From positions 62,001 through 126,000 of IMG/VR virus record IMGVR_UViG_3300032325_000466: a stretch of DNA of 64,000 bases. The stretch is one strand, 5' to 3'. The position numbers and the translations under genes are program-made. Source of the DNA: a virus. Numbering within the stretch: position 1 is the stretch's first letter; the number at the start of each line of letters is the position of its first letter. Under the pieces are notes generated by a model. It saw nothing but the letters and a program-made list of their open reading frames with translations. It ran no database searches and was not told where the DNA came from. Shown here in pieces: positions 45,286 to 52,885 of the stretch.

Positions 45286-45923
45286 TGTCAGTAATAACTT
45301 TATCATACAAAATTGAAGGTTTTCTCAAAATATACGATCCTAATAATGGTGAAATTTTTGTAGATAAAAAGAATGCCATAAATTATGAAACTATGTCGAT
45401 AGCCATAGCCGATACTCTAAGTAGTAGGGGTTATGGCGAAATATATCAAATGGCATTTGGTAATGGTGGCGCGTCAGTTTCAGACACTGGTGTTATTACC
45501 TATCTACCTCCTAATGTAACAGGACTAAATGCGGCTCTGTACAATCAAACCTACGCTAAAGTAGTAGATGATACCAGTGCATTTAATCTAGACCCAACTA
45601 GAAACAAAATGTCTGTTCTACATACATCAGGTAAAGTATATACTGATATTTTAGTTCAATGCTTATTAGATTACGGTGAACCTGCAGGACAGGCAGCGTT
45701 TGATAATAGCACCCAAACAGATTCAAGCTATATTTTTGATGAATTGGGATTACTAGCCAACTATAGTCCTATTAATCCAGGCGAAGCTACAAGATTACTA
45801 ACACATGTAATATTTCACCCAGTACAAAAAAGCTTAAACCGACAGATTCAAATAGATTACACAGTTAGGATTCAGGCGCTAACTAGTAGTACAAGTATTA
45901 GTACAAGTATAAATTTAATGTAA
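45285..45923 (+). CDS. Baseplate/tail structural protein, unassigned
   Basis: A 212-residue, mainly beta protein in the baseplate module, coupled to the small gene before it by a one-base overlap. Seen: an N-terminal LSYKIEGFLKIYDPNNGEIF strand pair, a central NVTGLNAALYNQTYAKVVDD segment, and a C-terminal LLTHVIFHPVQKSLNRQIQI then DYTVRIQA strand that looks like a virion assembly domain. It is located where T4 has gp8 to gp10 but no similarity to those can be claimed. Probably a wedge or fibre-attachment component. Confidence 0.6.
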   Translation: MSVITLSYKIEGFLKIYDPNNGEIFVDKKNAINYETMSIAIADTLSSRGYGEIYQMAFGNGGASVSDTGVITYLPPNVTGLNAALYNQTYAKVVDDTSAFNLDPTRNKMSVLHTSGKVYTDILVQCLLDYGEPAGQAAFDNSTQTDSSYIFDELGLLANYSPINPGEATRLLTHVIFHPVQKSLNRQIQIDYTVRIQALTSSTSISTSINLM

Positions 45924-45945
45924 ATACAATATCGGAGTTATTTAA

Positions 45946-47916
45946 ATGGCATACAGAATTTTAAAAAGTAACGGGCAATTATTAGCAACTATTCCCGACG
46001 GGACTATCAATACTAGCAATTCTAGTTTAGGTTTGCCCGGTAGAAACTATGCAGGTTATGGACAAACACTAGATACTAACTTTGTTCACATAACTGAAAA
46101 TTTTGCCAAAGCTACTCCTCCCGCTAATCCACTACAGGGTCAATTATGGTATAACACTAATGCCAATCTATTATATGTATGCCCCGCAGATGGAACAACT
46201 AATGCTGCTGATTGGGTGCCTATAGCAGTAGCAGGTGGAAACACTACTACAACATTTGGTACGGTTAATGTTAATGGAAACCTAAACGCTAATAATGTAA
46301 TAGCGGTTAATTCTGTTCAGGCAGCAAATGGCGCATTTACTAACATTAGCGTTACAGCTAATGCAAATATCGCAAGTTCAAGCACAATAACAGCTAATAT
46401 TGGTACACTAACTACTCAAGCAATTACCACTGGAGCAAATACTACTACAGGAACAATGAATGGTACTTGGACAATAACTGGTGGCCTGTCAGGTAATTCA
46501 CTAGTAGTAGCTAATGGTAATGTATATACTACTGGTATTAGAACTGACGGCTATTATTACTCTAATGGTGCACCATTCAATGGAACATATACTAATGGTA
46601 ATGTGTTTGATTATTTGACTGGCGCAAACAGTACACCAAGATTTACTGGTAATATTGCACCAAATTTAATCGCTGCGACTGGTAACATAAACACTACTGG
46701 TAACATAAGTGCGACTGGTAACATAACTGGTAATTATATTATAGGTAACGGTAGTTTGTTGACCGGCGTGTCAGTAAGTGGAGGAACTACTATTGTCAAT
46801 GGTAATAGTAATGTAAATATTCCAGCTGCCAATGGCAATGTTACCATCAGTTCAGCCGGTAACGCAAATATCATAATAGTTACTGGAACCGGTGCTAATA
46901 TCGCTGGTACACTAAGCTCAACCGGTAACGCTAACGTAGGTAACTTAGGTACTACTGGTGTATTTGCTACTACACTAAGCTCAACCGGTAACGCTAACGT
47001 AGGTAACTTAGGTACTACTGGTGTATTTGCTACTACACTAAGCTCAACCGGTAACGCTAACGTAGGCGGTACGCTAAATGTAACTGGTAATACTACTTTC
47101 TCAGGTGTTGGACAGAGAATTTTAGGTGACTTTAGCAACACGACTTTGGGAAGTAGAACCGCGCTTCAAGATAAAGCTACGAACAGTCTTACTTTTGTTC
47201 CAATACTTCCCAACGGCACAAACTCAAATTCCGGATTAGGTGTATTTAACTCATCCGATGGAAACAACGCAGCATATGGTTATCTTCAAACAAATACCTC
47301 GCAAGTTCAAGTAGGTGCGGACAAAATTGGGACGGGCACTTATCTGCCAATTACATTTGCAACTAGTGGGGCAGAAGCAGCTAGAATTGATACGACAGGA
47401 AGATTTCTTGTTGGAACCCCATTGAATAATTGGGGAGGATCTCCAACTGGAATAGCAACATTTGCCCCAACTTCATCAGTAGTATCTGGCATATATACCG
47501 GATGTTGGAATGCAGCCGGCACTGCCGTATCGTTTTACTCTGGAACTAATTCACCATTTTATTTTGCAGGCTCGATTAGTTTAAGTACATTCACCACTGC
47601 ATACAATACATCGTCTGATTATAGATTAAAAGACAACATACAGCCACTAACCGGCAGTGGTTCGTTCATTGATGCATTGCAGCCAAGAAAGTGGTCATGG
47701 GTGCAAGGTGGAGGTAATGGAGTAGGCTTCGTCGCACATGAGGTTGCGGCAGTATCACCTTCATCAGTTTCTGGGGAAAAAGACGCCGTTAAAGAAGATG
47801 GCTCACCAGACTATCAGGTTATGGAATACGGTAGTGCAGAATTTATTGCTAATATGATTGCTGAATTGCAAGAATTACGCCGTCGAGTAGCCCAATTAGA
47901 AGCTAATAATCCTTAA
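45946..47916 (+). CDS. Tail fibre with C-terminal S74 intramolecular chaperone
   Basis: A 656-residue fibre. Residues 1-100 hold the baseplate-attachment type N-terminus (SLGLPGRNYAGYGQTLDTNF, NPLQGQLWYNTNANLLYVCP). The middle is a Gly/Asn/Thr-rich fibrous shaft with many GN dipeptides, including a 21-residue unit repeated in tandem. The C-terminal 110 residues are a peptidase S74 trimerisation chaperone: SSDYRLKDNI carries the Ser-Lys pair used for self-cleavage, followed by GVGFVAHEVAAVSP, and the chain ends in a heptad coil (MIAELQELRRRVAQLEAN). The chaperone folds the trimer and is then released. Receptor specificity should lie just before it (about 400-540). Confidence 0.88.
   Translation: MAYRILKSNGQLLATIPDGTINTSNSSLGLPGRNYAGYGQTLDTNFVHITENFAKATPPANPLQGQLWYNTNANLLYVCPADGTTNAADWVPIAVAGGNTTTTFGTVNVNGNLNANNVIAVNSVQAANGAFTNISVTANANIASSSTITANIGTLTTQAITTGANTTTGTMNGTWTITGGLSGNSLVVANGNVYTTGIRTDGYYYSNGAPFNGTYTNGNVFDYLTGANSTPRFTGNIAPNLIAATGNINTTGNISATGNITGNYIIGNGSLLTGVSVSGGTTIVNGNSNVNIPAANGNVTISSAGNANIIIVTGTGANIAGTLSSTGNANVGNLGTTGVFATTLSSTGNANVGNLGTTGVFATTLSSTGNANVGGTLNVTGNTTFSGVGQRILGDFSNTTLGSRTALQDKATNSLTFVPILPNGTNSNSGLGVFNSSDGNNAAYGYLQTNTSQVQVGADKIGTGTYLPITFATSGAEAARIDTTGRFLVGTPLNNWGGSPTGIATFAPTSSVVSGIYTGCWNAAGTAVSFYSGTNSPFYFAGSISLSTFTTAYNTSSDYRLKDNIQPLTGSGSFIDALQPRKWSWVQGGGNGVGFVAHEVAAVSPSSVSGEKDAVKEDGSPDYQVMEYGSAEFIANMIAELQELRRRVAQLEANNP
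46909..47066 (+). repeat. Tandem 63-base repeat in the tail fibre shaft
   Basis: Two identical 63-base units start at 46909 and 46972 and a third partial unit (32 bases) starts at 47035. Each unit encodes 21 residues beginning TLSSTGNANVGN. Identity at DNA level points to recent slippage or unequal recombination. Confidence 0.9.
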
Positions 47917-47938
47917 AGTATTTGTGATATAATTGTCA

Positions 47939-48439
47939 ATGCACGATGACACGAAAAATCCTAGCAATTTAGCTAAGGGTAGAACTAGCTTTGATATTAA
48001 TGTAGGTGGTACGCTTGTACCCTTCTTTAATAAAAACATCACTCCCTACCCTACAGATGTAAGTGCTCCCAAATTTGAGCTAGTACCTGTACGCGAGAAA
48101 AAAGACTTGATGATAAATTCTGCCCGCATGTATGCCGAGCAAGAATACAACCGTATCATGGAGTTAGTAAATGTGTTACAATCACAAGCTAATCAAATAA
48201 AACGCAGATTAGATATTACAGATTGGGTACATAGTGCTGATTATAACTTTAATACTACACATGGTGGGTATTATTGGATAGCACAGGATACAAATAGAAA
48301 TCGCACAGTTCTATTGATAATGGGCCCCAGTGACTGGTCAACAGGCGCTCCCGAACACTTTGAATATATCGCTAGAGTAAAGTATATGGGCGATCATACT
48401 TGGGTAGAAGTAGATGATCAAAACAATATAAAATGGTGA
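47939..48439 (+). CDS. DUF2452-like phage protein
   Basis: A 166-residue protein with a likely DUF2452 pattern: a helical middle (ARMYAEQEYNRIMELVNVLQ), then WVHSADYNFNTTHGGYYWIA, LLIMGPSDWS and a closing FEYIARVKYMGDHTWVEVDD. Function is unknown. An in-frame TTG lies two codons earlier, but the ATG at 47939 is preferred because an extended -10 box (TGATATAAT, ending 47933) lies directly before it. It is the last protein gene before the tmRNA locus. Confidence 0.7.
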   Translation: MHDDTKNPSNLAKGRTSFDINVGGTLVPFFNKNITPYPTDVSAPKFELVPVREKKDLMINSARMYAEQEYNRIMELVNVLQSQANQIKRRLDITDWVHSADYNFNTTHGGYYWIAQDTNRNRTVLLIMGPSDWSTGAPEHFEYIARVKYMGDHTWVEVDDQNNIKW

Positions 48440-48492
48440 ATAAATGATACACTTTACAATAACTGATCACGATATGAAGGGCAAATTCGGTA

Positions 48493-48523
48493 TTGACTTT
48501 TACCATCGAACAGTGTATAAATA
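48493..48523 (+). promoter_or_regulatory. Promoter of the tmRNA: sigma70 box overlapping a late TATAAATA
   Basis: TTGACT at 48493-48498, a 17-base spacer, and TATAAA at 48516-48521. The same bases extended to 48523 read TATAAATA, the full late consensus, so the RNA could be made both early and late. The start would be near 48528. Confidence 0.7.
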
Positions 48524-48528
48524 GTATT

Positions 48529-48978
48529 GTTCGTTGAAAGGTTCATCATAAGCACATACGCTGATAGCAAGCGACTAAGGCAGCTATGCGAAATCTTAGT
48601 TTAATGTGTGCTTTTGATGAATCAGTAGAGGAATTCGTTGAGGGTAACCTCTAGAAGTCGTTATTGGACTAGCTGTGGACGTGGGTTCGATTCCCACCGG
48701 GTCCACCAAAAGTATACTACTTGATTGGTTGACTACCCAAGGTTATCGTTGATAGAGAATTAGTCGCTCAGTAGATAACAAGTGTACTTCTGATGGGCCT
48801 GACCTGGTTTCGACATGGTTAGAAAGGAACGATTAGAATCGGCAATGTTAAAGCCGTTAGGGTTGGGATTTCTCGGCCGTAGAGACAAAAAACTATAAAT
48901 GCTAACGCATCTAACGATGAGGTTTTCGCTCTAGCAGCGTGATCTCCGGGGTTGACAACCTTGTAACCAAATAGTCAG
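48529..48978 (+). ncRNA. ssrA: Circularly permuted (two-piece) tmRNA
   Basis: Transfer-messenger RNA, which rescues stalled ribosomes and tags the nascent peptide. The acceptor piece comes first: a T-arm (GTGGG-TTCGATT-CCCAC) and CCA at 48706-48708. The coding piece starts at 48795 with GGGCCTG, followed by the tmRNA-typical GGTTTCGACATGG. The two ends pair into a 7-bp acceptor stem (GGGCCTG with CGGGTCC), and helix P2 forms between 48828-48834 (AACGATT) and 48656-48662 (AGTCGTT). The tag frame at 48901-48942 reads ANASNDEVFALAA then TGA, with the usual ALAA-type degradation end. The 86-base spacer at 48709-48794 has complementary ends (AAGTATACT with AGTGTACTT) and would be removed. An upstream stem (48542-48556 with 48607-48621) probably belongs to the acceptor-piece precursor; the exact mature ends are not certain. 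Confidence 0.92.
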
Positions 48979-48979
48979 G

Positions 48980-49005
48980 AAAGGCTCGCAAGGGCCTTTT
49001 CTTTT
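48980..49005 (+). terminator. Terminator of the tmRNA gene
   Basis: Stem AAAGGCTC, loop GCAA, GGGCCTTT, then TCTTTT. Nearly the same 26 bases occur again at 49585-49610. Confidence 0.75.
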
Positions 49006-49010
49006 GGCAG

Positions 49011-49018
49011 CATAAATA
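49011..49018 (+). promoter_or_regulatory. Late promoter-like CATAAATA, five bases before the GNAT gene
   Basis: CATAAATA, then CTAGC, then the ATG at 49024; it matches the leaderless N5 arrangement and lies just past the tmRNA terminator. Confidence 0.6.
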
Positions 49019-49023
49019 CTAGC

Positions 49024-49569
49024 ATGAACATCAAAGAAATAATCACCGAAGAAGTAGTTGCCGAATACTGGACCACTGGAAGGGGTACTACAAAACAAGG
49101 TATTGATATGGGTGACATGATAAAATCTCAAGTTGAGCTGGTCAACACCCCATTAACTCAACTTAATGTTAGATATTCCCCTTTTAGTAATTCTGCAAAA
49201 ATACATGAATATTATCTATACGATAAAGAAACTGATAAGTGCGTTGGGTATTTTTTCGTAGAAATGCAAAATAAAAAATTTGATAAAGTATTGAAACCTG
49301 GTATTAGCGCAGTAATTCCCCATATAGGACTAGCACTCCGCGTTCAAGGTAAGGGTATAGCTAGTCAAATTTATACAACATTTTTACGAGGTGGTCCATG
49401 GGTGTTCGTAACTGAATCGCATAGTAATGCAGCCGCAGCACTTTGGGACAGGATAGCAACTGGTGATATCATTGAAGTTTATGTTGATGCAAAAACCGAA
49501 AAACGAATTGAAAATTCAAAGAGTGTGATCGATTATAGAATGATTGGTCCAAAAGATAGGTTCCTCTAA
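49024..49569 (+). CDS. GNAT-fold acetyltransferase-like protein
   Basis: A 181-residue protein with an N-terminal MNIKEIITEEVVAEYW helix common in phage virion-associated proteins, then a GNAT-like domain: EYYLYDKETDKCVGYFFVEM strands, the acetyl-CoA loop RVQGKGIASQIYTTFL (R/Q-x-x-G-x-G/A type, near residues 110-125) and the FVTESHSNAAAALWDRIATG closing helix. The substrate is unknown; it could modify a host or virion protein, or be a structural GNAT relative. The gene stands alone with its own late promoter and terminator, between two nearly identical terminator copies. Confidence 0.7.
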   Translation: MNIKEIITEEVVAEYWTTGRGTTKQGIDMGDMIKSQVELVNTPLTQLNVRYSPFSNSAKIHEYYLYDKETDKCVGYFFVEMQNKKFDKVLKPGISAVIPHIGLALRVQGKGIASQIYTTFLRGGPWVFVTESHSNAAAALWDRIATGDIIEVYVDAKTEKRIENSKSVIDYRMIGPKDRFL

Positions 49570-49584
49570 ACAAATATTCACCAT

Positions 49585-49610
49585 AGGCTCGCAAGAGCCT
49601 TTTCTTTTGG
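49585..49610 (+). terminator. Terminator after the GNAT gene, near-copy of the tmRNA terminator
   Basis: Stem AGGCTC, loop GCAA, GAGCCT, then TTTCTTTT. It differs from the tmRNA terminator at one base in about 26. Confidence 0.8.
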
Positions 49611-49623
49611 GTATATAAACAGG

Positions 49624-49652
49624 TTGACAATAGCTAATATTATCTGTATGAT
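49624..49652 (+). promoter_or_regulatory. Sigma70-type promoter of the DDAH-family gene
   Basis: TTGACA at 49624-49629, a 17-base spacer, and TATGAT at 49647-49652. The bases after the -35 begin AATA, as in the early promoters near 58-62 kb. Confidence 0.7.
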
Positions 49653-49677
49653 GTAGTTTTAGTAATGTAAATAAACT

Positions 49678-50460
49678 ATGAAAAAAATTCTAATGTGCGA
49701 TCCCCGATTCTTTGGGGTTACTTATGATATCAACCCATGGATGTCTAGTAATATTGGGTGTGTAAATCAATCACTTGCTCGTGAACAATGGACTCTATTG
49801 CGAGATGCTATCTCAAGTGTAACTGAAGTAGAAGTATTGCCGGGAGTAGAAAATTTACCCGATTTAGTTTTTACTGCCAATGCTGGCATTGTTAGAAAAA
49901 ATCAAGCAATCGTAGCTAAGTTTAGCAAATCTGAACGGCGTGCAGAAGAAGAGCATTTTAAAAAATGGTTTAGTGAGCATAAGCTAATCACTGTTCAAAC
50001 TGTTCATTCATATGAGGGTGAAGGTGATCACCTAGTAGATAAATTAGGCCGTCATTGGCTGGGTACTGGCTTTAGAACAGATGGTAAAGTAGCTGAAGAA
50101 TTGACTAGAATTCTATGGGTTCGTATGAATACATTAGAGTTAGTTGATCCTCGCTGGTATCATTTAGATACTTGTTTTGCACCTTTACCATATGGTGAAG
50201 TAATTTGGTATCCTGGTGCATTTTCAGAGAGTAGCCAACAACTTATTCGCAGCGCATTTAGAACTAGGATAGAAATAAGTGAAGAAGATGCTAGTGCATT
50301 TGCTTGCAATTTGGTAGCACTGGGTAATAATATCTTTCTTCCCAAGAACTTTGGTGCATCAGACCGATTACAGGGTCTTGGTTACAAAGTCCAAGAATTT
50401 GATTTAAGCGAATTTATGCGAGCAGGTGGCGCAGCCAAATGCTTGACGCTATACTATTAA
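49678..50460 (+). CDS. DDAH/amidinotransferase-family enzyme (arginine-modifying hydrolase)
   Basis: A 260-residue member of the guanidine-modifying superfamily (dimethylarginine dimethylaminohydrolase, arginine deiminase, amidinotransferase). Active-site elements are all in place: DLVFTANAG (62-70), EGEGDHL (113-119), His162 in WYHLDTCF and the nucleophile Cys255 in GGAAKCLTL. The start MCDPRFFGVTYDINPWM is typical of DDAH-like proteins. The size fits a free hydrolase. A phage could use it to release citrulline/ornithine and amines or to alter host arginine pools; the exact substrate cannot be told by eye. It has its own promoter and terminator and so behaves as an independent accessory gene. 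Confidence 0.8.
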   Translation: MKKILMCDPRFFGVTYDINPWMSSNIGCVNQSLAREQWTLLRDAISSVTEVEVLPGVENLPDLVFTANAGIVRKNQAIVAKFSKSERRAEEEHFKKWFSEHKLITVQTVHSYEGEGDHLVDKLGRHWLGTGFRTDGKVAEELTRILWVRMNTLELVDPRWYHLDTCFAPLPYGEVIWYPGAFSESSQQLIRSAFRTRIEISEEDASAFACNLVALGNNIFLPKNFGASDRLQGLGYKVQEFDLSEFMRAGGAAKCLTLYY

Positions 50461-50481
50461 ATCTTATTTGGGATAATTAAC

Positions 50482-50506
50482 GGGGGCAATAGCCCCTATT
50501 TTTTTA
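50482..50506 (+). terminator. Terminator after the DDAH-family gene
   Basis: GGGGC, loop AATA, GCCCC, followed by TATTTTTTTA. Confidence 0.8.
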
Positions 50507-50577
50507 TCCAATGCGGATGCTGAGATTAAATAGAGTTACTAATCTTTGCATACGATAACTATATAAGGGAGATAGAA

Positions 50578-50877
50578 ATGACAAAAGTGTATATGGTTGA
50601 TATAGATAACACTATCTGCATAAGCAAAGGTAATGACTATGCTAACAGCGAACCATTAATAGATCGTATTGCAAAAATAAATGAGTTGGTAAAACAAGGT
50701 CACAAAGTCATTTATTGGACAGCGCGAGGCAGTAGCAGTGGAATAGATTGGACAAACGAAACACACAGTCAACTAACAGCCTGGAACTGTGAATACCATG
50801 AAATTCATATGGGAAAACCATCATATGATATATGGATAGACGACAAGGCTATTAATTCAGAGGATTTTTTCAAGTGA
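50578..50877 (+). CDS. Small HAD-family phosphatase
   Basis: A 99-residue haloacid-dehalogenase-type protein with the catalytic DIDNT (Asp8, Asp10, Thr12), motif II in VIYWTARG, and the IWIDDKAIN acidic motif near the C-terminus. It lacks a cap domain, as in small capsule/LPS-linked phosphatases. Because the next genes encode heptose-pathway enzymes, it may take the GmhB role (removing a phosphate from a heptose bisphosphate), but this is inference. It has a GGGAGAT ribosome-binding site and overlaps the following gene by four bases (GTGA). Confidence 0.75.
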   Translation: MTKVYMVDIDNTICISKGNDYANSEPLIDRIAKINELVKQGHKVIYWTARGSSSGIDWTNETHSQLTAWNCEYHEIHMGKPSYDIWIDDKAINSEDFFK

Positions 50878-52865
50878 ATATTTTAATTTTCTCCCACAGT
50901 TGTAATCTCGGCGGAGCAGAGAATGCACTAATTTGTTTGGTATCAGAATTAAGTGCTAAACATACAGTAACAATATCTTTCCCTAATGCACAAGGTCCAC
51001 TAATAGATTATTTTACTAGAAAGAATATTAGATGCGTGTCGTTACCTCTAGGATTCTCCCTCCCCAATCCACATGACGCCTTGGTTAAGTTTTCACAAGT
51101 ATGTAATGATAATGTAATCGAACAAATACGAGAATTAAATTTCGACATGATCATATGCAATACTATAGTTACTTTGCATGGATTACTATTAGCAAAAATT
51201 TTAAAAATTCCAAGTATATTGTATGCACATGAAAAATTAGAGTTTGATACTGATTTAGCACCTCACGGATGTTCCTCTAGGTTTTATTTAGATTTGGTGG
51301 GAATGGCGTCCAATCATATTATGTGTACCTCCGAGTATGTTAAAAAATCATTTACTCAATTTAATAATAAAGCTAGTGTATTGTATATGTTTGATCAACA
51401 TATACAGTCGATAGAAACACCAGTTATGAATGATGACTTGGTTTCTATTTCGGTGATAGGTATAAAATCGATTAGAAAAAACACGCATTTCGCAATAACG
51501 GTATTAAAAGCCTTGCGTCTAAGGGGAATGAACGCTGAATTACATTTAATTGGTCAAAATGGTTCTGGAATGCATTTATTAGAGCAGAAGTTAAAAATTC
51601 GCGGAGAACCAAATATCCATGTATACCCTAATCAACCCGATCCGTATGCAATTGGAAAAGGTAAAAAGATAACATTAATAACAGCTATTTGTGAACCGTT
51701 TGGATTAACCATGATGGAATCATTGTTCAGGGGTATCCCTGTTGTTGCATCGAAATGCGGTGGCCCGGAAGAGGTATTACCAAAATCATATCTATATGCA
51801 GTAAATGATTTGGAGTCATGTGTTCGAAATATAGAAGAAGTGGTGTCAAACTATAAAACTCACGCTAATACGGCTAAGAAAACTTATAACAATTTTATAA
51901 AAAAACATCCTAAAAAAGAAATATCTGATGTTATCTCATCGGCAATTGACAGCGCAAAACAGGATTTTAGTAAAAATGGTAACGGATCTACTTCAATTAA
52001 GTGGGAAGATTTTAAATTCTTGGTAGAAAGTCCATTGTCCAATGAGGATATTGTAAAAAATATAGCAGAAGTTACAAAGACCACTACTGATGTCATAGAA
52101 ATTCAATTGACAAAAGAACGTGTAACACCCGGGATATCCGTGCTGAATGATATTCGTAAGTTTGATGTTGTCCCCTATACCATATCCGACAACTTGACAA
52201 ATCTTTACAAAGAAGGCACCGGACTAGCAATTGAATTATTATCTTCTATAGGTGATAGTGGAAAAATTTCCATGCTAAGTTATATATTGTTAGCTCTAAA
52301 AGAAAAACAACAGATTAACCCAATAAAAAAAGTACTGTGTTTAGGCGATGGTATAGGAATAGATGCGATTAGGTTTGCACAATGCGGATATGAGGTTGAT
52401 TATCTTGATTTTGATTCTTCAAAAATGGCAAAAATTGCAGAATTAAACTTTAAAAAAATTAAAGAAAATAATCCCACACTAAAATTAAACATTGTAAAAA
52501 CGCCCACACAAAAATATGATGTAATTATATCACTTGAAGTTATCGAGCATGTAGACGATCCTGTTGATTTTTTAAAGTTTATTCATAGTATGATGAACGA
52601 TGATGGATTTTTGTTTATTTCCGAATGTTTTGATGGTATATATGATGTTTGGCCTACACATATACTAAAACATGAAGAATTTTCTAATTTACTACCTTTA
52701 TTGGCAAGTCCTTACTTTAAATTAGTAGATATAAATAACACCTACTTTGGAAAACCATATATGTTTCAAAAAATAGACGCAGTGTCATCTGATGTATTGG
52801 ATTTTCTAAAAAATAGAGAATGGGTGATAAATTTTATAAATACAAAACTTAAAATTGGAATTTAA
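50874..52865 (+). CDS. Fusion of GT4 glycosyltransferase and SAM methyltransferase
   Basis: A 663-residue two-enzyme protein starting at GTG. Residues 1-345 are a GT-B family 4 glycosyltransferase: HSCNLGGAENALICLV at the N-terminus, a YAHEKLEF segment, and the nucleotide-sugar site EPFGLTMMESLFRGIPVVAS with CGGPEEVLP. After a linker, residues about 480-640 are a class I methyltransferase: VLCLGDGIGIDAIRFAQCGY (SAM loop), DYLDFDSS, IISLEVIEHVDDP and FISECFDG. One protein could thus add and then methylate a sugar on a surface glycan or on a virion protein. It is coupled to the HAD gene and followed by the heptose kinase. Confidence 0.85.
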   Translation: MNILIFSHSCNLGGAENALICLVSELSAKHTVTISFPNAQGPLIDYFTRKNIRCVSLPLGFSLPNPHDALVKFSQVCNDNVIEQIRELNFDMIICNTIVTLHGLLLAKILKIPSILYAHEKLEFDTDLAPHGCSSRFYLDLVGMASNHIMCTSEYVKKSFTQFNNKASVLYMFDQHIQSIETPVMNDDLVSISVIGIKSIRKNTHFAITVLKALRLRGMNAELHLIGQNGSGMHLLEQKLKIRGEPNIHVYPNQPDPYAIGKGKKITLITAICEPFGLTMMESLFRGIPVVASKCGGPEEVLPKSYLYAVNDLESCVRNIEEVVSNYKTHANTAKKTYNNFIKKHPKKEISDVISSAIDSAKQDFSKNGNGSTSIKWEDFKFLVESPLSNEDIVKNIAEVTKTTTDVIEIQLTKERVTPGISVLNDIRKFDVVPYTISDNLTNLYKEGTGLAIELLSSIGDSGKISMLSYILLALKEKQQINPIKKVLCLGDGIGIDAIRFAQCGYEVDYLDFDSSKMAKIAELNFKKIKENNPTLKLNIVKTPTQKYDVIISLEVIEHVDDPVDFLKFIHSMMNDDGFLFISECFDGIYDVWPTHILKHEEFSNLLPLLASPYFKLVDINNTYFGKPYMFQKIDAVSSDVLDFLKNREWVINFINTKLKIGI

Positions 52866-52885
52866 ATTTATGAAGGCATATTAAA

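Noticed and set aside
48443-48523. A 26-codon plus-strand frame starting just after the DUF2452-like gene.
   Set aside because: It ends inside the tmRNA promoter and has no ribosome-binding site; too short to support.
48672-48708. A stand-alone tRNA suggested by the TTCGATT arm and CCA.
   Set aside because: No D or anticodon arm is present and the 5' partner strand lies downstream at 48795; the permuted tmRNA explains it fully.
48931-49131. A minus-strand frame across the end of the tmRNA and the start of the GNAT gene.
   Set aside because: It covers the tmRNA tag and terminator, so it is not a gene.
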